A DNA stretch of 64,000 nucleotides from assembly GCA_950097015.1 (NCBI GenBank), contig CATNEN010000039.1:3174001-3238000 (forward strand). Reading direction: 5' to 3'. Positions 1-11,000 of the stretch are shown here, one piece after another. Under the pieces are notes generated by a model. The model had not been told where the DNA came from, searched no databases, and saw only the letters and a list, made by a program, of their open reading frames with translations. This DNA comes from Macrostomum hystrix (lineage: Eukaryota; Platyhelminthes; Macrostomidae). Positions within the stretch are counted from its first letter, which is position 1, and each line of letters begins with the position of its first letter. Both the position numbers and the translations under genes were made by a program.

Positions 1-1515
1 AAAGTTGGAATCTTACCTGGCGCACATCACTGCGAAATTGACGAAAAAGACCATCACGGCCAAGCAGAAAATTGCCAGGAGGACGAACATGCCAATCTGA
101 AAGGGAGAGCGCCGACTAGTGGAGCCGCCTTTGACACCGCCTCCAGCAGCAGCTGAAGCCGAGCCACCAACAGTGTCGATACTAAACCCGTCTTTGCCGT
201 CAGAAGATGACGACGGTGGCTGCTGCCCGCCGAGGCCATTCCTGGAGGATCGATAGCTTGTCGAAGCCGACATTGAGGACGAGCCGGAGCCGGAATTACC
301 GGAAGCTGCTGAAGCGTCGCCTGGCAACAGTTGATAGTCGGATGGAGAAAGGATGGTGTCCAGGTTCAAACTTGGTGACGGCGCTTTGGCTGAGTCCCCG
401 CCGGCGCCTGACCGCAGAGTCGGCGGCGACTGTGATGAAACCGGCGTCGGCCGCGGATTCGAAGCGCCGATTCGCCTCTGCTGCGGCGGAAATTTGATTC
501 GACCGCGGACTTCTACAAGCGGGGTGGCTGCCGGCCTCGGCAGCGGCTTGCCCCTGCCTCGGCTGCCGCCGTTGCCAATCGGTGCACCGCCGCAGAACTC
601 GCTCTGAATAAGGCGAACAGTGGCCAGCACGCCGTCGGCCTCGGCAATGGCGTAGAAGATTGGCCAGTTAGTGCGAAGGCTGCGATTCAACGGCCGGACA
701 GCAGTGGCGTTGTAACTGACCAACTGCGATGATTGGGAAGGGTATCAAATTCAGAAAAATGTATTATGCACTTTTACTCTTTACAGGTAAAAGACAGGGA
801 CTCTCCTATCCAACAGACAGGGACTCTCCTATCCAACAGACAGGGACTCTCCTATCCAACAGACAGGGACTCTCCTATCCAACAGACAGGGACTCTCCTA
901 TCCAACAGGGACTCTCTCTCGCCTGCTGAACAGTTGACTTTCCTACCCAACAGGTGACTTTCCTACCCAACAGGTGACTTTCCTACCCAACAGGTGACTT
1001 TCCTACCCAACAGGTGACTTTCCTACCCAACAGGTAACTTTCCTACCCAACAGGGACTCTCACCTATCCAACAGGTGAGAGTCACCTAATCAAAAGGTAG
1101 GGCATTATGTACACTCAGGCATCTCAGTTCCAGCTCACCTGAACAGTAATATAGTCCGGGTCGATGTCCTCCACGGCCACAACTGTGTCGTCGCTAAATC
1201 TGAGATTAACTTTAATATAGCCCGACTGATTGAAGTGATCGAAATCGCGAGAAATGTGCGCCGTCAGGTAGCGGCCCATCAGCTGGTCGCCAATGAGCAG
1301 CACGGACAGGTTGGTAACGAAGTGGGCTTCGATACTGTCGATGACGACGCTGCTGCTATATCCGACAGTGAAGCTGGCATTGCCAAGGTGCGGCTCGGAC
1401 ACCGACACCAGGATGCGGCCTTTGCTGACACCCTCCAGGGTGCTGCCCTTCAGTGCTGCCACCTCGCGATCGCTGACCACCAGTCGGCCGACTGCGTAAT
1501 GAGTGACGTCCAACA
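1..1515 (-). pseudogene. 5'-truncated duplicate of TMEM132 exons 4-5
   Basis: This segment matches 10219-11733 at a constant offset of 10218. The translated stretches and the two internal minisatellites (same unit numbers) are the same in both copies. It contains a copy of TMEM132 exon 5 (17-723, minus strand, with the transmembrane segment and an intact GTAAG donor) and part of exon 4 (1139-1515). At 1515/1516 the match stops in mid-exon and a 32-bp minisatellite begins, so exons 1-3 and the start codon are missing here. The copy runs off the left edge, so exons 6-7 may lie outside. It is in the same orientation as the full gene and downstream of it. Read-through splicing into it is possible but not shown. 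It is either a very recent tandem duplication or an assembly duplicate. Confidence 0.85.
786..1078. repeat. Two adjacent minisatellites (23-bp and 20-bp units)
   Basis: About five units of gacagggactctcctatcc plus four bases are followed by about six units of ggtgactttcctacccaaca. They lie in the intron copy between the duplicated TMEM132 exons 4 and 5 and are the same as the array at 11004-11296. Confidence 0.9.
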
Positions 1516-1774
1516 TGGCTAACCCAGGTTCTAGATCCAGAGCTCCATGGCTAACCCAGGTTCCAGATCTAGAGCTCCATGGCTAACCCAGGTTCTAGAT
1601 CCAGAGCTCCATGGCTAACCCAGGTTCCAGATCTAGAGCTCTATGGCTAACCCAGGTTCTAGATCTAGAGCTCCATGGATAAGCCGTCAGTTACGGCGGT
1701 CAGTTGCCTAACCCAGGTTCTAGATCCAGAGCTCTATGGCTAACCCAGGTTCTAGATCCAGAGCTCCATGGCTA
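1516..1774. repeat. 32-bp minisatellite at the duplication breakpoint
   Basis: About eight units contain tggctaacccaggttctaga followed by tccagagctcca. One spacer at about 1676-1710 interrupts the array. It starts at the first base after the end of the TMEM132 duplicate, and no such array exists at the matching place in the intact gene. Confidence 0.9.
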
Positions 1775-2370
1775 AGTCTTCAGGTGCGCATTCAAATGCC
1801 AGAGAGCAGTGAATGAGTCATAGTTAGCCGGATTAACTCAATCTGCGAGAAATTGCCACAATAGGCTAATAGTCACATTTATGGCAACCGCGAATATATA
1901 ATATTTATTAACTAAATTTCTGAATAGCAAACAGTGGGATGGTCTCAACAATAGCTAGACTTGTTCGTCGCTGCTCAACCCAAGCCCTCAGGGGGTCTGC
2001 ATGGCGGGACAGTTTTGGCAGGAGGAAGGAAGCAAGCAAGGAATTGGGAAGTGCTTCCCTACAATACTTCCCCAGTAGTCGATGAGTCACTAATTTCCTC
2101 ACGGGACAGAGAGTAGGTTAATTCCGCTCCACTTGCCCTCAAGTCATTGACATGATTGTCGCCATGCATTGCTACTGCTCCGTCACCACCCCCAGGGTAC
2201 TCAGGGGTAAGCAAACACATCGGAGCATAGGCAATTGAGAACTAGGGTGATTTTGAGTTAACCCGCGTGAGAGTGACAAGCGCGATTTGACAGGCGAACA
2301 ATGCTATGATCCATATAGGCAGTGCATGAAACATTGGGGTTCAGCAGTTAGAGCTTTGGACTTTGAGAGA
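1775..2370. other. Non-coding, no feature seen
   Basis: No convincing exon, repeat or RNA gene was found. The short open frames here lack domain similarity and splice context. Confidence 0.5.
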
Positions 2371-3172
2371 ATCATCCATGCAATCTATAGACCCATCTAT
2401 GCAATCTATGGACTCATCCATGCAATCTATAGACTCATCCATGCAATCTATAGACCCATCTATGCAATCTATGGACTCATCCATGCAATCTATAGACTCA
2501 TCCATGCAATCTATGGACTTATCCATGCAATCTATGGACTTATCCATGCAATCTATGGACTTATCCATGCAATCTATGGACTCATCCATGCAATCTATGG
2601 ACTTATCCATGCAATCTATAGACTCATCCATGCAATCTGTAGACTCATCCATGCAATCTATAGACTCATCCATGCAATCTATGGACTCATCCATGCAATC
2701 TATAGACTCATCCATGCAATCTATAGACTCATCCATGCAATCTATAGACTCATCCATGCAATCTGTAGACTCATCCATGCAATCTATAGACTCATCCATG
2801 CAATCTATGGACTCATCCATGCAATCTATAGACTCATCCATGCAATCTATAGACTCATCCATGCAATCTATGGACTCATCCATGCAATCTATAGACTCAT
2901 CCATGCAATCTATGGACTTATCTATGCAATCTATAGACTCATCCATGCAATCTATAGACTCATCTATGCAATCTATAGACTCATCCATGCAATCTATAGA
3001 CTCATCTATGCAATCTATAGACTCATCTATGCAATCTATAGACTCATCTATGCAATCTATGGACTCATCTATGCAATCTATAGACTCATCTATGCAATCT
3101 ATAGACTCATCTATGCAATCTATAGACTCATCTATGCAATCTATAGACTCATCCATGCAATCTATAGAATTA
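2371..3172. repeat. 21-bp minisatellite, open in three frames
   Basis: About 38 units of atgcaatctatagactcatc plus one base. The main variants are ata/atg before gac, and cc/ct/ta changes in the last bases. The unit is a multiple of three and stop-free in two plus frames and one minus frame, which gives three overlapping open frames of 278-312 codons with heptad repeats such as SIDCMDE. I treat these frames as a by-product of the unit length. Confidence 0.92.
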
Positions 3173-3494
3173 TTCAAGAATTTACGGAATCAGCTCGTAT
3201 TTTGACGCGGAAAATTGTCCCTTAGAATTGAAAGCAGACACGCAGTCAGGTGGGAAGGATGCAACTAAGTGTATCTCGCAAATCCCATGAAAAAAAGTTA
3301 AGAAGACGGGCGGGAAAAAAGTGGCAACTTTAGCAAAGGAAAATCTTGGCTAGAAAAAAAGTTTACTTTGGTGAGCCCTGGCGCAAGAAACACGCAAAGC
3401 CAATTATCTAAGCCAAGCTTCAGGTGCGCCTGCACTTCCACAGCAGCGATTGCTTTCGTCACCGAAGCGTATTTATAATTGTCTTCATTGGATC

Positions 3495-3805
3495 AATTAG
3501 TATTCATAATGCTAAGGACAGCTTTAGACTTCTAACCGAGAGGTCGGCAGTTCGAATCTCCCGGCCGTGTTCCGATTCGACCAGTCTATGGTCTCTCCTG
3601 CAGTGCTTAGACAGCTTTAGACTTCTAACCGAGAGTGCGGCGGTTCGAATCTACGAGCTACATTCCAAAAGGAAGCTATTTGAGTTACTAAGCAACTTTA
3701 ATATCGACTGCTTCAGTTTATCTACATTAAAACTGTGAGTTTGTCTGGCGGCCACCGCTGTCCATGGACTGAACATCTGTACACAGCGTTTGGAATATTA
3801 AAATA
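3495..3805 (+). mobile_element. Diverged tRNA-derived SINE with duplicated head
   Basis: Two tRNA-like stretches 93 bp apart (from 3517 and 3610) share gacagctttagacttctaac and a B-box-like gttcgaatct. The region around 3760-3795 (gtccatggactgaac, then gtacacagcg) resembles the body of the SINE inserted at 27439-27714, read on the opposite strand. The D-arm is not recognisable, so this is not a functional tRNA. Confidence 0.5.
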
Positions 3806-4904
3806 TAGCGCTCGCATGCGTTATTCAATTCAAGTTTTTCAATACATATCGTTCAATCTTTGATTTTAACTCGAGAAAGAAAAACTAATTTAGATACGCG
3901 ATATAGTTATAAATGGTTATAGTTATAAATATTCAACCGTTCAGGTCATAGCGGACCATGTCTGATTGATCGACCGTTTTGAGTAACCACGGCCTACTCG
4001 TATTCTTACCTTAATACCTCGTATTCATTATATTTCCTTTTCCGCCAATCTCATCAGCACTTCTATCGCATTATCACCAGCCGTTGATGGTCAAAAGACG
4101 AATAATTTCCTATCTATAGAATGTGTACAAGACATTGCAAATGCTTGCAATGTTTGGGCCCATAACTTGTAGGCTGGGTTAATTAAATTTTACACCTTCC
4201 ACCCTTACCAGCCATAGCTGTCTGTCATTATTCCGGCTCTGAACCCTCTTCCCCTTGAGGTCAGCAAATCGGAACCAATTTGGGAATCTGAAAGTTTGCG
4301 GGTCGAACATGTCTTTGCCGCTTTGGCGCATTCAAGCAAAGAAAAAATATTCAAGTACGTATAAAAGCAAAAAGCCAAGCCCAAAATACAGAAACGTGAC
4401 TGTTTTCATCGCCTGTCTGCGTCACTCGCAAAAAAGACGGTGCCTTGCCTAGCAACAATTTCCTTTGCCGCAACAAAAAATAGACTTAATATATGCGCCT
4501 GCATGTGACACGGGCGCTGTGACGCATTCAGTTGGCACTGAGGGACCCTCGCAAACTCCAAAGCCTGCTTGATGGGCCCAGCTAATGTTTCAAGCCCATC
4601 TCTGCATCTGGGCGACATATGAACTGTTTACACAGCCAGCCCATGCAGATCTGACAGACCTGCAGCCACATTATCTGACCGCCTGATCGCAGACAGGAGC
4701 CCAACAGATTGCTGATCGGATCAGCCAGCAATGGTCGTTCATTAATCCCATAAATTTCCTAGAAGTAAGCACTTTAGCGGAAGTGTATCAGCCTTTAGTT
4801 TTTTGCAGGCATCAGACGTCACATAGCTGGTTAAATTCCGTATTATCTGCTATTCTCATCTATTGATATCCTACGAGTATATTCTGAATAGGGTTTTAGA
4901 ATAT
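3806..4904. other. Non-coding, no feature seen
   Basis: AT-rich sequence. The short open frames have no recognisable domain or splice context. Confidence 0.45.
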
Positions 4905-5165
4905 AGAAAGGGTGAGTATATATTGGGGCTTGAGAATCGTACAGGATGAATGTAAACTGGAGTAAAAGAATCGCGTTGGACGAGTGTACATTGGGGTAAG
5001 AGAATCGCGTCGGATTAGTGTACATTGGGGTGAGAGAATCACCTAGGACGAGTGTACATTGGGGTGAGAGAATCGCGTAGGACGAGTGTACATTGGGGTA
5101 AGAGAATCGCGTAGGACGAGTGTACATTTGGGTAAGAGAATCGCGTAGAACGAGTATATGCCTAA
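4905..5165. repeat. 34-bp minisatellite
   Basis: About seven units of gtgtacattggggtaagaga followed by atcgcgtaggacga. Variants gather at the left end, where the units are the most degenerate. Confidence 0.88.
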
Positions 5166-6497
5166 ATGGACGATTTAGGCATATCAACCATCGAATGCAA
5201 AAAATATAGGAAAAAATGCAAAATCGTGGCCGGTAAAATTTCAGAGAATTTTTATGACTTTCATTTAAGCCAACTGACTTCCATCTAATAAAAAAAATTC
5301 GACGAATTACAATTTCTAAAGCTAATCAAGAGGATACTGAATTGCGCATCAAAATTCGTTTGGGGATTTTACTTTGCGCATTTCTTCAGCTACGAAAGAA
5401 AAATTTGGAACCACTCCAATAATATAGGAGCCGTTAGAATGGGTCGTGGGGTAAGTCTTGTTCCGATGCTAGCTAGTAAAGGCAGGTAGTTCCTTCACAT
5501 TTTATTGCAAGTTGACATTGCCTGGAGCAATAAATAAAAATGGCCTCTACAAAAAAGTCTGGATAAAAATTTCCATTAAGACTGGAGTAGGTAATGACCC
5601 AAAGCCCACTTAGTGATGGGCCCGCAATGTCCTTTAATTAGTCTAAAACAAGGCTGAAATCAAGAGAAAGGCTGAACACAAAAAATGTAGCGAGGCCAAT
5701 TTTATGGCACACCGGAAAGTGGAAAAAGAGATTGGGTTCAGACAGACGGACGGCGACAGACTGCGACCAGCAGAACAAGTTGGGCTGGGGGTGGCCAAGG
5801 CTCTTGTTTCTATGCGGGCCGGCACAGACAGGAAGAGAGGCTGAGACGGCCGCATAGAAACAGATGCCGCAGAAAGGAGGAGACTCGCACTGAAGACGCC
5901 ATCGAGCTTGCTTCCCGTGGCAACTAATTAATAGTGACAGCCCAGGCGAGGGCGAATGGGGAGTGGGTGCACACGATAATATTCCCTGCCATCTTTTCTG
6001 TCGACTTCCTCGCCGCCCGCCCACCTTGGCCAGCCGTTCAGCCGCGTGTCGATCAAAAAAGGACAGGAGAGCAGATGCGGGGCCGGGCCAAATTAGGATG
6101 ACGGCAGGAAAAGTGCACGGTACCGTAGTCTATGCAAGCTTGCTTACAACAAGAGAGAAATTTTCCCAATAAAATCAATCCGAATTCGCATAAACTGAAT
6201 CTCTAAGAGAGATAAACGCAACAACTAGCGAGCTGCGAGCCTCATAAACCGCAATTAGTCCAGAGTTTATTCAGGCAGATTATTAATCAGAGAAAGCAAT
6301 ATTAGTCACGCAAAACAGAACGCATAAAATTGTACATATTCGAAGAAAACTAAATTAATATAGAATATTATAGCTCTGCCGTATGTAATGATGTTAGCGC
6401 AAAAGCTCTTCAAAGTCAGCGTTGGAAACCCGCAGTAAACAGTTCATATTGCACTTTGGCATACGGTTACTGTACTCATAGTGAATGGTACAAGATC
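5166..6497. other. Non-coding, no feature seen
   Basis: No exon with supporting splice sites was found. The 128-codon minus frame at 5638-6024 has no domain, its composition is not like the real exons here, and I left it out. Confidence 0.45.
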
Positions 6498-7108
6498 ACG
6501 CTGGTATCTGACAGCACAGATGTCTGACACTGGTATCTGACAGCACAGATGTCTGACACTATCATCTGACAGCACAGGTGTCTGACACTATCATCTGACA
6601 CCACATATGTCTGACACTGGTATCTGACAGCACAGGTGTCTGACACTGGTATCTGACAGCACAGGTGTCTGACACTGGTATCTGACAGCACAGATGTCTG
6701 ACACTGGTATCTGACAGTACAGGTGTCTGACACTATCATCTGACAGCACAGGTGTCTGACACTATAATCTGACAGCACAGATATCTGACACTATGATCTG
6801 ACAACACAGGTGTCTGACACTATCATCTGACAGCACAGGTGTCTGACACTGGTATCTGACAGCACAGGTGTCTGACACTGGTATCTGACAGCACAGGTGT
6901 CTGACACTGGTATCTGACAGCACAGGTGTCTGACACTGGTATCTGACAGCACAGGTGTCTGACACTGGTATCTGACAGCACAGGTGTCTGACACTGGTAT
7001 CTGACAGCACAGGTGTCTGACACTGGTATCTGACAGCACAGGTGTCTGACACTGGTATCTGACAGCACAGGTGTCTGACACTGGTATCTGACAGCACAGG
7101 TGTCTGAA
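6498..7108. repeat. 29-bp minisatellite
   Basis: About 21 units of gtgtctgacactggtatctg followed by acagcacag. Diverged units (atcatctgac, acaacacag) are concentrated in the left half, and the right half is nearly homogeneous. Such a gradient is usual where an array grows from one end. Confidence 0.92.
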
Positions 7109-8080
7109 ACCTAGCGTTTAGCTTGAGACTCATTTGTTGGATTTTGAAATCGAAAGTACATCCCTGAATGATTACTCAGCATGAAGCAAACGATGCGCAA
7201 GCATTACTCAAAACAATAAATTTAACTTTATAAAAGGACAGAATGAAAAGTGTATAAAACAAAGCTGACTATTTAGTAATACTAATTTATAAATGACACT
7301 CAAAGTAGAGATTTAGCTTAGCCTCTCGACTGAAATACAGAAACGAGAAAAACTAAATATAAAAGTGGAATTAATAATATAATAGAATATTAAACTGACG
7401 TTGAATTAAATTCCCAGTGTATGTAAAGACTGGTAATGACAGCTAAAACAGCCACGAGACTAGTACAGTGAGAACAATGCCTTCAGGTACATAATAATGA
7501 CTATATTAGTTGCATTATTATTATTACAAACAGGTCACACAGAAGAATCACAAATAGCTTTTCAAGTGACACGCAGACAATGGAATTAAAAGCAATGAGA
7601 AACAAAACTATGACATGTACTTCAATGCTTTGTTAGATAATTTATTTGCTCAATGCAAATAATAACTCAACACACACACAGCTGAGATGCGTAAATGCCG
7701 CTCCAGACCAAGCTTACTAAGCAGAAAATGTACAGAGGAAAAAAAGAAAATTTTTGTAAAAATACAGAAACTGTCTCTCATTAACTTTGAAAACCAATTT
7801 TCATGACTATGCGAGAAAAATATATGATGGATAGACTTGAAAAAATGTGCATAAAAGAAAAAAGTAGATCAAATATTAAAGATAACAGACAAACTCAGAG
7901 ATCAACAGCTGGTAGAGTGCTCTGTGACTATTGAAATAAACTGAGAAAATAAGACGAGATAAAGAGAATTGCCAAATTCAGTGCAGGAGGTGCGGAAACT
8001 CAAAAACTGACGACATCAAATTCGAACTGCATTGGCAAGCTACATTCTGCATTCGCATTCGACAATGGAGAGTCCGGGCT
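7109..8080 (-). other. Presumed TMEM132 3' untranslated and downstream region
   Basis: AT-rich sequence downstream of the TMEM132 stop codon. The only feature seen is a candidate poly(A) signal at 7641-7646. Confidence 0.45.
7641..7646 (-). terminator. Candidate TMEM132 poly(A) signal
   Basis: AATAAA on the minus strand, about 435 nt past the TMEM132 stop codon. It is in a sensible place, but the sequence is AT-rich and such hexamers occur by chance. Confidence 0.35.
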
Positions 8081-11000
8081 CTACGCCGCGGTCTCCTTCA
8101 TATGGTCGAAATAGGCCAACAGCTGGCCATAGTCCATTCGGCGCATACTCTGACTCCAGCTGAGGTCGCCGGCTCGTATCCCGGCAGCGGCGTTTGCCGC
8201 GGCTGGCGACCCAGACGATGAGTAGGGCGGCGGTAGTTGGCGCGAGAAGCGCGGAGTGGCGCATGGATTCAAAGCCGGCGATTGAGAGGCCGACGGCGGC
8301 AGCATCGGCAGCGGCGAGCCCGCCAAGCCGGGACTCAGCCGGCGGCTGCTGGTGCGCATAGGCGGCCGCGGCAGGGAGCCGTCGATAGCCAGCGAGTGCT
8401 GGCGACTGCTGGGATTTAGGAAATAGTAACTAGGTGAGGATCTGGGAGTTAGTAACCAGGTGAGGATCTTGGAGTTAGTAACCAGGTGAGGACTTGGGAG
8501 GTAGTAACCAGGTGAGGATCTGGAAGTTAGTTAGCAGGTGAGGATCTAGTCGTATTACCAGGTGAGGATCTGGGAGCTAGTAACCAGGTGAGGAGCTGGG
8601 AGTTAGTAACCAGGTGAGGATCTGGGAGTTAGTAACCAGGTGAGGACCTGCGAGGTAGTAACCAGGTGAGGATCTGGGAGTTAGTTTAGTTAGCAGGTGA
8701 GGATCTAGTCGTATTACCAGGTGAGGATCTGGGAGGTAGTAACCAGGTGAGGAGCTAGGAGTTAGTAACCAGGTGAGGATCTGGGAGTTAGTAACCAGGT
8801 GAGGACCTGGGAGGTAGTAACCAGGTGAGGATCTGGAAGTTAGTAACCAGGTGAGGACCTGGGAGTTAGTAACCAGGTGAGGACCTGGGAGGTAGTAACC
8901 AGGTGAGGATCTGGAAGTTAGTTAGCAGGTGAGGATCTAGTCGTATTACCAGGTGAGAATCTGGGAGCTAGTAACCAGGTGAGGAGCTGGGAGTTAGTAA
9001 CCAGGTGAGGACCTGGGAGTTAGTAACCAGGTGAGGACCTGGGAGTTAGTAACCAGGTGAGGATCTGGGAGTTAGTAACCAGGTGAGGACCTGGGAGTTA
9101 GTAACCAGGTGAGGACCTGGGAGTTAGTAACCAGGTGAGGATAAGTAGCAACCAAGTTTAGATCAGAGAAGCAACAACCAGATAAGGATTTCGAGATCTA
9201 CAGTGACTGAAGACATAGGGGAGTTAAGGGGTCGATTTGTAAGGATCTGAAGATCTGCCTGGCGACTCACCCCAGGACGGAGGACGTGCCCAAGCGTGGC
9301 GTCAGCCTGGCCGGCTGCAGGCTCTCTAGCGGGTTGGCCACAATGCGAATCGAGCACTCCTGGCCCTGGTAGGTTGTGCCGGTAGCCGCAGCGGCGGAGG
9401 CCGCACCGGCTGCTGCGCCGGGAGACGACACGGTGGCGGTTACTGAGCCGCCCTGCCGCCCGAATGTGGTCAGGTGGCTGTTCGAATCCGTTGGACTGTG
9501 CGGAGCGGCTGCTGCCGCTGACCTCACCGGCTGGATGAACTTGGTGTGCCGATAGATGGTGCCGTCCTCACGGCTCAGCTTCTTGTCCTGGAGGGTGTCC
9601 AGGCCGACCCACACCCAATTGTTGTCCGTGTACTCTTCTTCGCCAGGCTGCAATCCTGGTGGGCGAGACTGCTGCTTCTGTAAGACGCTGTTGTTGCCGC
9701 CACTGCTAGAGGGCGGCGACCGGCGCTGCTCGCCAGACTGGAGCAACAAGGAGTTCGGCGACTGCAGAGACGGCAGAGTGCCACAGCGAAGCGGCAGCGG
9801 TGACTGCTGCTGCTGCAAAAGCAATTGCTGCAACTGCTGTTGCTGTTGCAGCTGGTCTGCAGCAGCCTGGCGATGAGTTGCATCGCTAGAATCCGCACTC
9901 GGAAGTCGGCGATGCTTTCGATATCTGGGAGGTGCGGAAGAGAAGATTTTTTATTCAGAATTTAAAAAATATGAAAATTTAGTACAAATGCTCATTAGCA
10001 GCAAGAGTGAACTATTACAGTGCAGATGTACTTATACAAATGCAATGGCAGATTAATTAAACGAACGTAATTAACAGTGCGGGCGTACTTAACAGTGCGT
10101 GTGTACTTTAAAGTGCGGGCGTACCTAATAGAGCGTACTTTAAGCGAAAAACTCCGCATCATTAACTTAGAGGAAGACGAAAAATGAAAACATGACAGAC
10201 AAGAACTCATATGCTAAAAAAGTTGGAATCTTACCTGGCGCACATCACTGCGAAATTGACGAAAAAGACCATCACGGCCAAGCAGAAAATTGCCAGGAGG
10301 ACGAACATGCCAATCTGAAAGGGAGAGCGCCGACTAGTGGAGCCGCCTTTGACACCGCCTCCAGCAGCAGCTGAAGCCGAGCCACCAACAGTGTCGATAC
10401 TAAACCCGTCTTTGCCGTCAGAAGATGACGACGGTGGCTGCTGCCCGCCGAGGCCATTCCTGGAGGATCGATAGCTTGTCGAAGCCGACATTGAGGACGA
10501 GCCGGAGCCGGAATTACCGGAAGCTGCTGAAGCGTCGCCTGGCAACAGTTGATAGTCGGATGGAGAAAGGATGGTGTCCAGGTTCAAACTTGGTGACGGC
10601 GCTTTGGCTGAGTCCCCGCCGGCGCCTGACCGCAGAGTCGGCGGCGACTGTGATGAAACCGGCGTCGGCCGCGGATTCGAAGCGCCGATTCGCCTCTGCT
10701 GCGGCGGAAATTTGATTCGACCGCGGACTTCTACAAGCGGGGTGGCTGCCGGCCTCGGCAGCGGCTTGCCCCTGCCTCGGCTGCCGCCGTTGCCAATCGG
10801 TGCACCGCCGCAGAACTCGCTCTGAATAAGGCGAACAGTGGCCAGCACGCCGTCGGCCTCGGCAATGGCGTAGAAGATTGGCCAGTTAGTGCGAAGGCTG
10901 CGATTCAACGGCCGGACAGCAGTGGCGTTGTAACTGACCAACTGCGATGATTGGGAAGGGTATCAAATTCAGAAAAATGTATTATGCACTTTTACTCTTT

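Noticed and set aside
2341-3177. 278-codon minus frame with SIDCMDE heptads as a repeat protein
   Set aside because: Two other frames over the same array are equally open, and there is no splice or promoter context.
3517-3660. Two tRNA-Arg genes
   Set aside because: Only the anticodon loop and T-arm resemble a tRNA. The D-arm and acceptor stem do not form, and the copies sit in a SINE-like body.
5638-6024. 128-codon minus-strand frame
   Set aside because: No domain, no consistent codon bias, no splice partners.
6498-7108. 29-bp direct repeats as a CRISPR array
   Set aside because: Units are directly abutting with no unique spacers, and the window is clearly eukaryotic.
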